A DNA stretch of 64,000 nucleotides from Nocardioides acrostichi (GCF_015319165.1 NZ_JADIVZ010000016.1:19450-83449); one strand, 5' to 3'. Counted from the stretch's first letter, positions 1-9,185 are shown. Made by a program: numbers and translations. The notes: generated from the letters alone by a model not told the origin.

Positions 1-617
1 GGTCGGTGCACGCACCCTGCCTGCTCTTCACCCAGCGGGTGTGGGGGACCGAGCCCTGGGGCAAGCTCGTGCGCTCGGCCGAGATGGCGCACGAGGTGGG
101 CGCCGACACCGTGGTGGTGCACCCACCGTTCCGCTGGCAGAAGGAGTACGCCGCGGGGTTCGTCGACGGCATCGCCGCGATCGAGCAGTCCTCGGGGCTC
201 GCGTTCGCGGTGGAGAACATGTACCCGTGGCGGGCCGGTCCGAGCCGCGGCGTCGAGATGTACCTGCCCGGGCGCGACCCCTCCGAGGAGCCGTACGCGC
301 ACACCACCATCGACCTCTCCCACGCCGCGATCGCGGGTCAAGACGTCGTGGAGATGGCGCAGCGCCTCGGCCCGCGGCTGCGGCACGTGCACCTCACCGA
401 CGGCACCGGCTCGGCCAAGGACGAGCACCTCGTGCCCGGTCGGGGCGTCATGAACGCCGCCGACTTCTGCCGCCACCTGGCGTCGTCCGGGTTCACCGGA
501 GACGTGGTGCTGGAGATCAACACCCGGCGCTGCGGCACCTCGGCCGAGCGTCAGGTCGACCTGGAGGAGTCGCTTGCCTTCGCCCGCGAGCACCTCGCCG
601 TCGAGACCCATCCGTAG
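1..617 (+). CDS. Sugar phosphate isomerase/epimerase (5' truncated)
   Basis: The reading frame is open at the left edge, so the N-terminus is missing; about 204 residues remain. The fold is the xylose-isomerase/AP-endonuclease-2 type TIM barrel. Putative metal ligands are visible in order: Glu in AVENMYPW, Asp/His in TIDLSHA, His in RHVHLTDG and Glu in VVLEINTR. Such proteins isomerise or epimerise sugar phosphates, but the substrate cannot be read from sequence. The position just before proline genes and proC matches the Mycobacterium tuberculosis Rv0498-Rv0500 order as I recall it. The stop lies 10 nt before the proline dehydrogenase start, so the two are probably co-transcribed. Confidence 0.85.
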   Translation, partial: SVHAPCLLFTQRVWGTEPWGKLVRSAEMAHEVGADTVVVHPPFRWQKEYAAGFVDGIAAIEQSSGLAFAVENMYPWRAGPSRGVEMYLPGRDPSEEPYAHTTIDLSHAAIAGQDVVEMAQRLGPRLRHVHLTDGTGSAKDEHLVPGRGVMNAADFCRHLASSGFTGDVVLEINTRRCGTSAERQVDLEESLAFAREHLAVETHP

Positions 618-627
618 GGTGATCGGC

Positions 628-1563
628 ATGTCCCTCCTGCGTCAGCCCCTGCTCCTGCTCGCCCGCAGCGGCGGTGTGAAGAAGGTCGTCGAGACGATGC
701 CGGTCAGCGCCGGCATCGTGCGCAGCTACGTGCCCGGCGAGACCACGACGGACGCCGTGCGCGCCGCCGGTGAGCTCGTCGCCGACGGCCTGCACGTGAC
801 GCTCGACCACCTCGGCGAGGACACCTCCGACCGCGGCGACGCCGAGCGCACCGTCGAGGCCTACCTCGACGCGCTCACCGCGCTGGGGCACGCCGGCCTG
901 ACCCACGGCGCCGAGGTGTCGGTGAAGCTGTCGGCAGTCGGGCAGTACGTGGGTGAGAGTGGCGAGCAGCTGGCGCTGGAGAACGCACGTCGCATCTGCC
1001 GCGCCGCCCGCAACCAGGGCACCACGGTCACCCTCGACATGGAGGACCACACCACCACCGACTCCACGCTCGGCATCCTGCGTGAGCTGCGCCAGGACTT
1101 CCCGGAGACCGGTGCCGTGCTCCAGTCCTACCTGCGCCGCACCGAGGAGGACTGTCACCAGCTCGCCTACGAGGGGTCGCGGGTGCGACTGTGCAAGGGC
1201 GCCTACGCCGAACCGGCGTCCGTGGCCTTCGAGGAGCGGCTCGAGGTCGACAAGTCCTACGTGCGCTGCCTCAAGGTGCTCATGAGCGGCCAGGGCTACC
1301 CGATGGTGGCCAGCCACGACCCGCGCATGGTCGCCATCGCCGGCACCCTCGCCGCGCGCAACGGCCGCGAGCCGGGCAGTTACGAGTACCAGATGCTCTA
1401 CGGCATCCGGCCCGAGGAGCAGCGCCGGCTGGCGGAATCCGGGGAGACCGTGCGGGTCTACGTGCCCTACGGTTCCGAGTGGTACGGCTACCTGATGCGA
1501 CGGCTGGCGGAGCGACCGCAAAACCTCTCGTTCTTCCTCACCTCGCTGATCTCGAAGAAGTAG
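628..1563 (+). CDS. Proline dehydrogenase (monofunctional)
   Basis: Oxidises L-proline to 1-pyrroline-5-carboxylate with FAD, the first step of proline catabolism. The 311-residue protein is the usual length of single-domain actinobacterial PRODH. Family motifs are present: VKLSAVGQY, LDMEDHTTTD, VLQSYLRRTEED, RLCKGAYAEP, VASHDPRM, and the C-terminal YVPYGSEWYGYLMRRLAE followed by the paired-arginine helix that positions proline. I chose the ATG at 628; the frame is open further upstream but those residues overlap the preceding gene and look unlike the family. It sits 10 nt after the isomerase and 10 nt before proC, an unusual adjacency of degradative and biosynthetic proline genes sharing the P5C intermediate. 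Confidence 0.96.
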   Translation: MSLLRQPLLLLARSGGVKKVVETMPVSAGIVRSYVPGETTTDAVRAAGELVADGLHVTLDHLGEDTSDRGDAERTVEAYLDALTALGHAGLTHGAEVSVKLSAVGQYVGESGEQLALENARRICRAARNQGTTVTLDMEDHTTTDSTLGILRELRQDFPETGAVLQSYLRRTEEDCHQLAYEGSRVRLCKGAYAEPASVAFEERLEVDKSYVRCLKVLMSGQGYPMVASHDPRMVAIAGTLAARNGREPGSYEYQMLYGIRPEEQRRLAESGETVRVYVPYGSEWYGYLMRRLAERPQNLSFFLTSLISKK

Positions 1564-1573
1564 GAGCCCTGGC

Positions 1574-2389
1574 ATGACGACCCCTGCGGCACAGACGGCG
1601 ATCATCGGCGCCGGCGTCATGGGCGAGACGCTGCTCTCGGGCCTGGTGCGCTCCGGGCGCCGCGTCGACCGGCTGCTCGTCGGCGAGAAGCGACCCGAGC
1701 GGGCCCGCGAGCTCGAGGAGCGCTACGGCGTGGCGGTGGTGGGCAACCGCGAGGCCGCTGAGAGGGCCGACACCGTGGCCGTGGTCGTCAAGCCGCAGGA
1801 CATGGGCGAGCTGCTCGACGAGATCGCCCCCGCGCTGCGCCCCGGCAAGCTGGTCGTGTCACTGGCCGCCGGCATCACCACCTCGTTCATCGAGTCGCAC
1901 GTGCCCGAAGGGGTCGCGGTCGTGCGGGTCATGCCCAACACCCCCGCGCTGGTCGACGAGGGCATGGCCGGCGTCTCGCCCGGGTCGCACTGCTCCGACG
2001 CCCAGCTCGCCGAGGCCGAGGCCCTCATGCGATCGGTGGGGCGCGTCGTCCGGATCCCCGAGCGGCAGCAGGACGCCGTCACCGCGATCTCCGGCTCCGG
2101 CCCCGCCTACATCTTCTTCGTGGTCGAGTCGATGATCGAGGCCGGCGTGCACCTCGGGCTGCCCCGCGCCACCGCCACCGACCTCGTCATCCAGACCCTC
2201 GTCGGCAGCGGCAAGATGCTCCAGGAGACCGGCACCCACCCGACAGTCCTGCGCGAGCAGGTCACCTCGCCGGGCGGCACCACCGCCTCCGCGCTGCGCG
2301 AGCTGGAGGTGCACAAGGTGCGTGCCGCCTTCCTCGCCGCCATGGAGGCCGCCCGCAACCGCTCGCGGGAGCTGGCCGAGGGGTCGTAG
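1574..2389 (+). CDS. proC: Pyrroline-5-carboxylate reductase
   Basis: Reduces 1-pyrroline-5-carboxylate to proline with NAD(P)H, the last step of proline synthesis. The 271-residue protein begins with a Rossmann nucleotide-binding motif (AIIGAGVMGETLLSGLV, residues 9-25), contains VVRVMPNTPALV in the middle and the dimerisation signature AISGSGPAYIFFVVE and LREQVTSPGGTTASAL near the C-terminus. Length is normal for the family. It follows proline dehydrogenase by 10 nt and ends the left operon; downstream lies a palindromic repeat and a convergent gene. Confidence 0.98.
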   Translation: MTTPAAQTAIIGAGVMGETLLSGLVRSGRRVDRLLVGEKRPERARELEERYGVAVVGNREAAERADTVAVVVKPQDMGELLDEIAPALRPGKLVVSLAAGITTSFIESHVPEGVAVVRVMPNTPALVDEGMAGVSPGSHCSDAQLAEAEALMRSVGRVVRIPERQQDAVTAISGSGPAYIFFVVESMIEAGVHLGLPRATATDLVIQTLVGSGKMLQETGTHPTVLREQVTSPGGTTASALRELEVHKVRAAFLAAMEAARNRSRELAEGS

Positions 2390-2395
2390 CGGCTG

Positions 2396-2473
2396 GCGAA
2401 TTCACCGGACGTCCGGTGAATTCGCCCCTGGGACGACGCAATTTCACCGTCCCGGGGGCAAACTCGCCGTCCG
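2396..2473 (-). repeat. Composite palindromic repeat, family 1, copy 1
   Basis: A perfect 26-bp palindrome at 2398-2423 (half-site GAATTCACCGGAC, mirrored) is followed by a hairpin with 12-bp arms at 2424-2435 and 2448-2459 (GCCCCTGGGACG against CGTCCCGGGGGC, one G-U pair). A short conserved box lies at 2464-2473. This copy is inverted relative to the other three in the window. It lies between the convergent ends of proC and the DUF559 gene, so it could act as a bidirectional terminator. Confidence 0.85.
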
Positions 2474-2505
2474 GGCCCAGGGGTGGCGCGACGCGGGTGC
2501 CGCTC

Positions 2506-3450
2506 TCAGGCGGCTCTCGAGGCCATCGCGCGCCGGATCCGATCGACCGTCTGCGCCGGGCGGTGGACGACGTCGGCCCAGGTGATGCGGACGACGGTCC
2601 ATCCGGTGACCTCGCGGATGGCGTCCTCCCGTGCCTTCTCGCGGAGCACGGCGTCGGTCGCGGACTCGCCTTCTCGTAGGTAGCGCGTGTACTTCTCCCG
2701 CCCGTCGAACTCGACCACGGTGGCGAGCTCCGGCCAGGCGAAGTCGAGCCGCCCGATCAGGCGACCCGTCTGGTCGTACACCTCGAGCTGAGTGCGAGGC
2801 AGGGGAAGCCCGTGGTCGAGGAAGAGCAGCCGCGCCAGGGTCTCGCCCACCGACTCCGAGGCTGGGTCGGCCACGTCGATGTAGCGGCGGATGGCCAGCG
2901 TCTTCGGCCAGGTGCGCATGTGCGAGAGCCGATACCGCAAGAGGGTCTTGGTCGTGTGACCCTGCTGGAGCATCCAGTCGAGAAGGCAGACGGCCGCATC
3001 GCGGTCGAGCAACCGGGCGCAATCGAGCGTAGTGCGGGTGGGGGAGGTGATCCAATGGTCCTCCCAACAACCCAGGTCTTCGACGGTGCAGGCACCTCGA
3101 TGATGCGTGACGGCGGCCTGGTGTCTGTCTCCCGTCGCGTCGAGATGGGTCAGGTGCACCTGGGTGGGCAGCGCTTGGAGAAGCGGCGCGCCGATGGCCA
3201 CAGCGGCGCTGAGGTGCGAGACGGCGACGTCAGGCGCGTACTGACGAAGGACGGCGCGAACGCGCAGCAGATGTTGCTCCTCGGCGCTCGCGGACTCCCA
3301 GATGGGCGCCGGACAGTAAGCGCCCTGCCGGATGCGAACCAGATCGCCGCGCCGCACCGAGGCGTACAACTCCTTGTCGGACCCACCCGAGGCGAGCACG
3401 TCTCTGCGAAGCACGACCGGGTCGCCGGGTGGAGAGCTCACTGGACTCAT
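2506..3450 (-). CDS. AbiEi-like N-terminal domain and DUF559 endonuclease-like protein
   Basis: A 314-residue protein of unknown function. Residues about 10-50 (VLRRDVLASGGSDKELYASV and on to RIRQGAYCP) form the winged-helix domain shared with AbiEi-type antitoxins. The C-terminal 100 residues resemble DUF559/Vsr-like PD-(D/E)XK folds, with RLDFAWPELATVVEFDG and a final TGWTVVRITW strand. The ATG at 3450 has a strong GGAGGAAGG ribosome site. No AbiEii-type toxin gene lies next to it, so a toxin-antitoxin pair is not supported. The gene is bracketed by inverted copies of the family 1 repeat and is absent from the corresponding order I recall in mycobacteria, which suggests acquisition. A nuclease role is inferred from the fold only. 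Confidence 0.8.
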   Translation of the reverse strand: MSPVSSPPGDPVVLRRDVLASGGSDKELYASVRRGDLVRIRQGAYCPAPIWESASAEEQHLLRVRAVLRQYAPDVAVSHLSAAVAIGAPLLQALPTQVHLTHLDATGDRHQAAVTHHRGACTVEDLGCWEDHWITSPTRTTLDCARLLDRDAAVCLLDWMLQQGHTTKTLLRYRLSHMRTWPKTLAIRRYIDVADPASESVGETLARLLFLDHGLPLPRTQLEVYDQTGRLIGRLDFAWPELATVVEFDGREKYTRYLREGESATDAVLREKAREDAIREVTGWTVVRITWADVVHRPAQTVDRIRRAMASRAA

Positions 3451-3573
3451 GGGACCACCTTCCTCCGCGTCAGCCCGGCGACCGCCTGCACGGCCGGATG
3501 CTTGTGGAGAAACCCTGCTCGAGCGCCCGATGTGGACGGCGAGCGCGTCGTGCACACCCCCGTCCGTGGAGCC

Positions 3574-3652
3574 GGGACGGCGATCCCGCCCCCGGGACGA
3601 CGGAATTTCGTCGTCCCGGGGGCGAATTCACCGGACGTCCGGTGAATTCGCC
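3574..3652 (+). repeat. Composite palindromic repeat, family 1, copy 2
   Basis: A hairpin with perfect 14-bp arms (3589-3602 and 3609-3622, CCCCCGGGACGACG with its complement, loop GAATTT) is followed immediately by the same perfect 26-bp palindrome at 3624-3649. The preceding box GGGACGGCGA at 3574-3583 is shared with the other copies. It lies between the end of gntR and the start of the DUF559 gene. Confidence 0.88.
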
Positions 3653-3669
3653 CCCCGCCGCGGCCGCCG

Positions 3670-4377
3670 CTACTCCCCGTGCTCGGCGCGCAGGGCGTGA
3701 GCTGCCTCGTCGATGATGGCGCGCATGGCGGACTCTGCGACGTCGGGCTGGCCGAGCCTGACGGCGCGGGCGACGTCGTCGTGCAGCGCTATGGCGGCCG
3801 GGTTGGGGCGTGCCGGCATCATGCCGTGCTGAGTGCGGCCGGCGAGCACCTCCTCGACCAGCCCGTGCAGGGCACGCATCATCTCGTTGCCGCTGGCCTC
3901 GAGCAGCGTGCGGTGGAACGCGCGGTCGGCATCGAGGTAGGACCGCAGGTCGCCGGTGCGACCGTGCACCGCCATGTCCGAGGCAGCGGCCGCGAGGTCG
4001 CGGCAGTGGCCCGAGGTGGCGCGGCGCGCGGCGAGCGCCGCCGCCTCCGGCTCGATGCCACGACGCAGCTCGGAGAGTGAGAGCAGCTGGGCTGCGCGGT
4101 CGCCGCTGCGCAGCCGCCACCGGATGACGCGCGGGTCGAACACGTGCCAGGAGAGGCGCGGCTGCACCGTGATGCCGACGCGGCGCCGTGAGGCCACGAG
4201 GCCCATCGACTCCAAGACCCGGACCGCCTCGCGTGCGACGCTGCGCGACACGTCGTAGCGCTCGCCCACGAGGTCGAGGGTCAGCACCGAGCCGGCCGGC
4301 GGATCGCCGGCGACCACAGCGGCGCCCAAGGCGTCGACGACGTCGCCGTGGCGTCCGTTCGGGCTCGTATTCGTCAC
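3670..4377 (-). CDS. gntR: GntR/FadR-family regulator, probable gluconate repressor
   Basis: A 235-residue DNA-binding protein. The N-terminal winged helix spans residues about 10-75 (LVGERYDVSRSVAREAVRVL is the recognition helix region). The C-terminal FCD domain contains the Asp/His pattern of metal-binding FadR regulators (DADRAFHRTLLEASGN, LHDDVARAV). It is divergently transcribed from the gluconokinase-permease-dehydrogenase operon, with a 121-bp shared promoter region, so control of gluconate use is a strong inference. In this family the repressor is usually released by gluconate or a phosphorylated derivative; the ligand here is not visible. Confidence 0.9.
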   Translation of the reverse strand: MTNTSPNGRHGDVVDALGAAVVAGDPPAGSVLTLDLVGERYDVSRSVAREAVRVLESMGLVASRRRVGITVQPRLSWHVFDPRVIRWRLRSGDRAAQLLSLSELRRGIEPEAAALAARRATSGHCRDLAAAASDMAVHGRTGDLRSYLDADRAFHRTLLEASGNEMMRALHGLVEEVLAGRTQHGMMPARPNPAAIALHDDVARAVRLGQPDVAESAMRAIIDEAAHALRAEHGE

Positions 4378-4498
4378 GGGAACACTGTCTCATCCCCAAT
4401 TAAAGAAGATCTATCCGTCAATCCTCTTGTAATCGTATGCTTTTTAGGGCAGCGTGATCGCCGTCACAACCATGCCGCGATCGCGACCAGGAGCACCG
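4378..4498. promoter_or_regulatory. Divergent gntR / gntK promoter region
   Basis: This 121-bp gap is the most AT-rich short stretch in the left part of the window (around 4400-4447, with AATTAAAGAAG and GCTTTTTAGG). It separates gntR from gntK and should hold both promoters and the GntR operator. A possible operator core CTTGTAATCGTATG at about 4432-4445 resembles half of FadR-type sites but is not a clear palindrome, so I do not assign exact boxes. Confidence 0.5.
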
Positions 4499-5053
4499 AT
4501 GCCCGACCCTTCCACCTCCACCCCCGCCTCCACCCCCGCCCCTCCGACGGGCCGAGGCGCCGTCGTGGTGATGGGCGTCTCCGGCTCCGGAAAGTCCGTG
4601 GTCGGGGCGGCACTCGCCGGGCGCCTCGGCGTCGCCTTCGAGGACGCCGACGACCTGCATCCACGCTCGAACGTCGAGAAGATGAGCCGCGGCGTGCCGC
4701 TCGACGACCACGACCGCATGCCCTGGCTGGAGACCATCGGCGCCTGGCTGGCCGCCCATCCGACCGGTGGCGTCATGAGCTGCTCGGCCCTCAAGCGCAG
4801 CTACCGCGACGTGCTGCGTCGGCAGGCACCCGACACGACGTTCCTGCATCTGGACGGCGAGCGCGAGGTGATCGCCCGCCGGCAGGCGAGCCGTCCGGGG
4901 CACTTCATGCCGCCTTCGCTGCTGGACTCCCAGTTCGCCGTCCTCGAGCCCCTGGCCGACGACGAGCCGGGCGTCGTCGTCGACGTGGCACGCCCCGTCG
5001 ACGCCATCGTCGACGAGCTCTCCGCGGCCCTCGCCCCACGACCGAACGCCTGA
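4499..5053 (+). CDS. gntK: Gluconokinase
   Basis: Phosphorylates D-gluconate with ATP to 6-phosphogluconate, feeding the pentose phosphate pathway. The 184-residue protein has a Walker A loop GVSGSGKS at residues 26-33, the DADDLHPRSN substrate segment, the SCSALKRSYRD lid motif and the C-terminal SQFAVLEPL segment, all typical of GntK. A Pro/Thr-rich N-terminal stretch of about 20 residues precedes the core. I chose the ATG at 4499 because AGGAG lies 5 nt upstream; the frame is open further upstream without a better site. It is followed 32 nt later by the permease. Confidence 0.96.
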   Translation: MPDPSTSTPASTPAPPTGRGAVVVMGVSGSGKSVVGAALAGRLGVAFEDADDLHPRSNVEKMSRGVPLDDHDRMPWLETIGAWLAAHPTGGVMSCSALKRSYRDVLRRQAPDTTFLHLDGEREVIARRQASRPGHFMPPSLLDSQFAVLEPLADDEPGVVVDVARPVDAIVDELSAALAPRPNA

Positions 5054-5085
5054 CGGCCCGACCGACACACCTTTGGAGAAGCACC

Positions 5086-6479
<1,394 letters not shown>

Positions 6480-6483
<4 letters not shown>

Positions 6484-7247
6484 GTCTCTTCGACCTGCAC
6501 GGGCGGACGGCGCTGGTCACGGGATCGAGCCGCGGCATCGGCCTCGCGCTCGCCGACGGTCTGGCCGGCGCCGGCGCCCGGGTGGTCGTGCACGGGCGCG
6601 ATGTCGACCGGTTGAGCGCCGCGGTCGACCGGCTCGCCGCCGTCCATGGCGCCGATCGGGTGCAGGCAGAGGCCTTCGACGTCGCCGACCCCTCGGCGGT
6701 GGAGGCCGGGATCGGGCGGATCCTCCGCCAGGTCGGCGATCTCGACGTGCTGGTCAACAACGCCGGCCTCCAGCATCGCGAACCCCTGCTGGAGATCGAC
6801 GCCGCGGACTGGCAGCGCGTCATCGACGCCGACCTCACCAGCGTCTTCCTGGTCGGCCGGGCCGTCGCGCGGGGCATGGTGGCCCGCGGGAGCGGCAAGA
6901 TCGTCAACGTCGGTTCCGTGCAGACCTCCCTGGCCCGCCCCGGTATCGGCGCCTATGCCGCAGCCAAGGGCGGCGTGCGGATGCTGACCCAGGCGATGTG
7001 CGCGGAGTGGGGTGGTCATGGCGTCCAGGTCAACGCCGTCGCCCCCGGGTATCTCGACACCGACATGACCGCCGCCCTGGTGGCCGACCCCGACTTCGAC
7101 GCCTGGCTGCGCGGCCGCACCCCCGCTGGTCGGTGGGGCGCGCCGTCCGACCTCGTCGGGCCCGTGCTGTTCTTGGCCTCGCAGGCCAGCGACTACGTGG
7201 GCGGCCAGGTGCTCTACGTCGACGGCGGGCTCACCTCGGTCGTATGA
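6480..7247 (+). CDS. SDR-family oxidoreductase, probable gluconate 5-dehydrogenase
   Basis: A 255-residue classical short-chain dehydrogenase. The cofactor motif TGSSRGIG (residues 15-22), the NNAG motif (LVNNAGLQHREP), catalytic Ser in NVGSVQTS and YAAAK (Tyr-x-x-x-Lys) are intact, and the C-terminus ends with the usual VGGQVLYVDGG. HGRDVDRL after the second strand suggests NADP preference. Its overlap with the gluconate permease and membership of the gnt operon point to interconversion of gluconate and 5-ketogluconate, as in IdnO/Gno proteins; this substrate is inferred from context. Confidence 0.85.
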
Positions 7248-7267
7248 CACCTCGCGCCGCCGGGGGT

Positions 7268-7346
7268 GGGACGGCGAGCCTGCCCCTGGGACGCCGGAAC
7301 TTCGCCGTCCCAGGGGCGAATTCACCGGACGTCCGGTGAATTCGCC
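7268..7346 (+). repeat. Composite palindromic repeat, family 1, copy 3
   Basis: Box GGGACGGCGA (7268-7277), hairpin with perfect 12-bp arms GCCCCTGGGACG at 7282-7293 and its complement at 7306-7317, then the perfect 26-bp palindrome at 7318-7343. It occupies the gap between the converging gnt operon and trpS, where a bidirectional terminator is expected. Confidence 0.88.
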
Positions 7347-7376
7347 CGCCCGCCCCCACCGACCCGGGGAGGCGCC

Positions 7377-8357
7377 TCAGAGCCCGACGGCAGCCTCGGC
7401 GGCGGCGAGGACCGGCTCGGTGAGGGCGCGACACCGCGCCTCGCCGTCGGCGAAGACGGCCGTGACGTGGGCGGGGTCGGCGGTGAGTTCGGCGTAGCGT
7501 CGCCGCACGGGCTCGAGCACGGCGACGACGGCCTCGGTGACGTTCTTCTTGAGCGCGCCGTAGGTCGAGACGCCGGCCGCCGAGCCGCCGCACGCCTCGA
7601 GGATCTCCAGGAGGTTGGTGACCCCCGGTTTGGCGTTCCGGTCGGCCCGGACGGCGCCGGTCCCGGTGTCGGAGTCGGTCACGGCCCGCGCGATCTTGCG
7701 TCGCACCAGGTCGGGGGAGTCCAGCAGGTAGATCGAGCCGGCGGCGCCGGCCGACTTGCTCATCTTGCGGGTCGGCTCGGCGAGGTCCATCACCCGGGCG
7801 CCCAGGGGCGGGGTGACGAGCTCGGGCACCGTGAAGACCGGCCCGTAGGCATGGTTGAACCGTTGCGCCAGGTCGCGGGCGAGCTCGACGTGTTGGCGTT
7901 GGTCGTCGCCGACCGGCACCGCGGCCGGCCGGTAGAGCAGGATGTCGGCCGCCATGAGCACGGGGTAGGTGAACAGCGACACCCGGGCCGACCCCTCGGA
8001 CCCGCTGCGCACCTTCTCGCGGAACTGGATCATCCGTGACAGTTCGCCTGTGTGCGCCGTGCACTCCAGCAGATAGGCCAACGATCGGTGTGCGGGCACC
8101 CGACTCTGCCGGAACAGCGTGGCCCGGTCCAGGCCCGCGGCCAGCAGCAGGGTCGCCAGTTCGGTGCTGCGCTCGCGCAGCGCCACGGGGTCGTGGGGCG
8201 TCGTCAGGGCATGCAGGTCGCTGACGCCGTAGAACGCATCGGCCCCGACATCGGCGGCGCGAGCGGCCATCGGGCGCAAGGCGCCGAGGAGGTTGCCGAG
8301 GGTCAGGTGACCCGAGGGGGTGAGGAGGGAGAGCGTGCGGGAGGTGGGCCGGGTCAT
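7377..8357 (-). CDS. trpS: Tryptophan--tRNA ligase
   Basis: Charges tRNA-Trp. The 326-residue class I synthetase has the HIGH-type signature in SGHLTLGNLLGAL (residues 15-27) and the KMSKS loop at residues 198-202, both intact, and normal length for bacterial TrpRS. The ATG at 8357 was chosen over upstream in-frame codons because the protein then starts at the usual distance from the HIGH motif. Streptomyces carries a TrpRS near proC in a similar position. A leader peptide with tandem Trp codons and a terminator hairpin lie upstream, so expression is probably attenuated when charged tRNA-Trp is abundant. Confidence 0.97.
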   Translation of the reverse strand: MTRPTSRTLSLLTPSGHLTLGNLLGALRPMAARAADVGADAFYGVSDLHALTTPHDPVALRERSTELATLLLAAGLDRATLFRQSRVPAHRSLAYLLECTAHTGELSRMIQFREKVRSGSEGSARVSLFTYPVLMAADILLYRPAAVPVGDDQRQHVELARDLAQRFNHAYGPVFTVPELVTPPLGARVMDLAEPTRKMSKSAGAAGSIYLLDSPDLVRRKIARAVTDSDTGTGAVRADRNAKPGVTNLLEILEACGGSAAGVSTYGALKKNVTEAVVAVLEPVRRRYAELTADPAHVTAVFADGEARCRALTEPVLAAAEAAVGL

Positions 8358-8410
8358 GGAGGTGTCCGTTCTGGTGAGAGCCCAAGACGGCGCCACTCCC
8401 GGCACGCGAG

Positions 8411-8436
8411 AGCAAAGAGGCCGCCCGTGGGCGGCC
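8411..8436 (-). terminator. Attenuator hairpin before trpS
   Basis: Reading on the minus strand, GGCCGCCC (8436-8429) and GGGCGGCC (8426-8419) form a perfect 8-bp stem with a very small loop, followed by the pyrimidine/T tract TCTTTGCT. It ends about 54 nt before the trpS start codon. The segment GGCGGCCC just after the leader-peptide stop (about 8468-8461) is complementary to the first half of this stem, so an antiterminator can form instead. Confidence 0.65.
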
Positions 8437-8471
8437 GTGGAGAGGAGTGTGCAGGATCGATGGGCCGCCGA

Positions 8472-8522
8472 TCAGGCGGGCCACCACGCCCCGAGGAGGG
8501 GGACGACGCGATCGCTGTGCAC
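8472..8522 (-). CDS. trpS leader peptide with tandem Trp codons
   Basis: A 16-codon frame starting at GTG (8522-8520) encodes MHSDRVVPLLGAWWPA and stops with TGA at 8474-8472. Two adjacent TGG codons lie just before the stop. Its coding end (TGGCCCGCC) can pair with the following GGCGGCCCA, giving the 1:2, 2:3 and 3:4 pairings of a classical ribosome-mediated attenuator. A TAGGTT -10-like box lies 6 nt before the GTG, so the leader is probably a leaderless transcript. As I recall, ribosome-mediated attenuation has been described for a Streptomyces TrpRS gene, which makes the same logic here plausible. No experimental proof is in the sequence. Confidence 0.6.
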   Translation of the reverse strand: MHSDRVVPLLGAWWPA

Positions 8523-8528
8523 GCGCAG

Positions 8529-8534
8529 AACCTA
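8529..8534 (-). promoter_or_regulatory. -10 box of the trpS leader
   Basis: TAGGTT on the minus strand, 6 nt before the leader-peptide GTG, fits the actinobacterial TANNNT -10 element of a leaderless transcript. No good -35 hexamer is visible. Confidence 0.45.
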
Positions 8535-8742
8535 GCAGACCAGCTCGGCTCGGGTGGTCTGGACCAGCGAGCCCCGAATCAGGTGACTCGCGATGGTTCA
8601 AGCCGACACGCCGAGAAAACTCAGATCACTCTCATCGTTCTCTTCCCCACCAGTCACACAGCCCTCTATTGTCGCTTGCGGTGCGGCCGATGGATCACCG
8701 GTGGGGAAGCCGGTGGGCGGTCGCATGGAAAGACGGTGCCTC
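8535..8742 (+). other. Intergenic region before the HTH gene
   Basis: Together with the trpS leader this completes the 385-bp gap between trpS and the HTH gene. The segment 8600-8680 is less GC-rich than its surroundings. TATTGT at 8667-8672 is a possible plus-strand -10 box, about 70 nt before the start of the HTH gene, without a recognisable -35. I see no repeat or RNA gene in it. Confidence 0.35.
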
Positions 8743-8946
8743 ATGGTCAACCCCTCTGGCGACGCCGCCGACGCGACGTTCCTCACCGTGGCCGAGGTCG
8801 CGCAGATCATGCGCGTCTCCAAGATGACGGTGTACCGCCTGGTGCACGGGGGCGAACTGCCCGCCGTCCGGGTCGGTCGGTCGTTTCGCGTGCGCGAGGA
8901 CGCGGTCGACGAGTACCTGCGCAAGAGCTTCTTCAACGCCGGCTGA
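8743..8946 (+). CDS. Excisionase/AlpA-type helix-turn-helix protein
   Basis: A 67-residue DNA-binding protein with a single winged HTH (residues about 9-60): TVAEVAQIMRVSKMTVYRLV is the HTH and VRVGRSFRVREDAVDEYL the wing. It belongs to the small MerR-superfamily/excisionase-like regulators conserved in actinobacteria next to bS22 (Rv0500A position). The start is uncertain: ATG at 8743 gives the usual length, whereas in-frame starts at 8725 and 8593 add low-complexity residues. Despite the name of the fold, there is no phage integrase nearby, so a role in excision is not implied. Its targets are unknown. Confidence 0.85.
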   Translation: MVNPSGDAADATFLTVAEVAQIMRVSKMTVYRLVHGGELPAVRVGRSFRVREDAVDEYLRKSFFNAG

Positions 8947-9083
8947 CCACGGGCGGCCCGCTCCGCGGGAGCGGGGCCGACGCCCACCCAGTGGCGCCGT
9001 TTCTCCGGTCCTGGCCCCGGGCCGATAGGCTGTGGCGATCCCGCGCCACTGCGCGGGATGCACCGCCGCTAGGAGGATCACCC

Positions 9084-9185
9084 GTGGGTTCGGTCATCAA
9101 GAAGCGCCGCAAGCGCATGGCCAAGAAGAAGCACCGCAAGCTGCTGAAGAAGACGCGCGTCCAGCGTCGCAAGCTCGGCAAGTGA
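9084..9185 (+). CDS. 30S ribosomal protein bS22 (AURKAIP1/COX24-like)
   Basis: A 33-residue, extremely basic peptide (starting MGSVIKKRRKRMAKKKH and ending RRKLGK) identical in style to the small actinobacterial 30S protein found near the decoding centre in mycobacterial ribosomes. It starts at GTG 9084 with a perfect AGGAGGA site 6 nt upstream. It lies between the HTH gene and the epimerase, as in M. tuberculosis Rv0500A-Rv0500B-Rv0501 as recalled. The shortness makes it easy to miss. Confidence 0.92.
   Translation: MGSVIKKRRKRMAKKKHRKLLKKTRVQRRKLGK

Noticed and set aside
2506..3450. AbiE-type toxin-antitoxin system
   Set aside because: Only the AbiEi-like domain is present, fused to DUF559; no nucleotidyltransferase toxin gene is adjacent.
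4348..5085. 246-codon N-terminal extension of the gluconate permease
   Set aside because: It overlaps gntK out of frame and is Arg/Pro-rich; GGAGAA and the first membrane helix support 5086.
8358..8471. T-box riboswitch before trpS
   Set aside because: No T-box bulge sequence or specifier stem was recognised; the leader peptide with paired Trp codons explains the terminator better.
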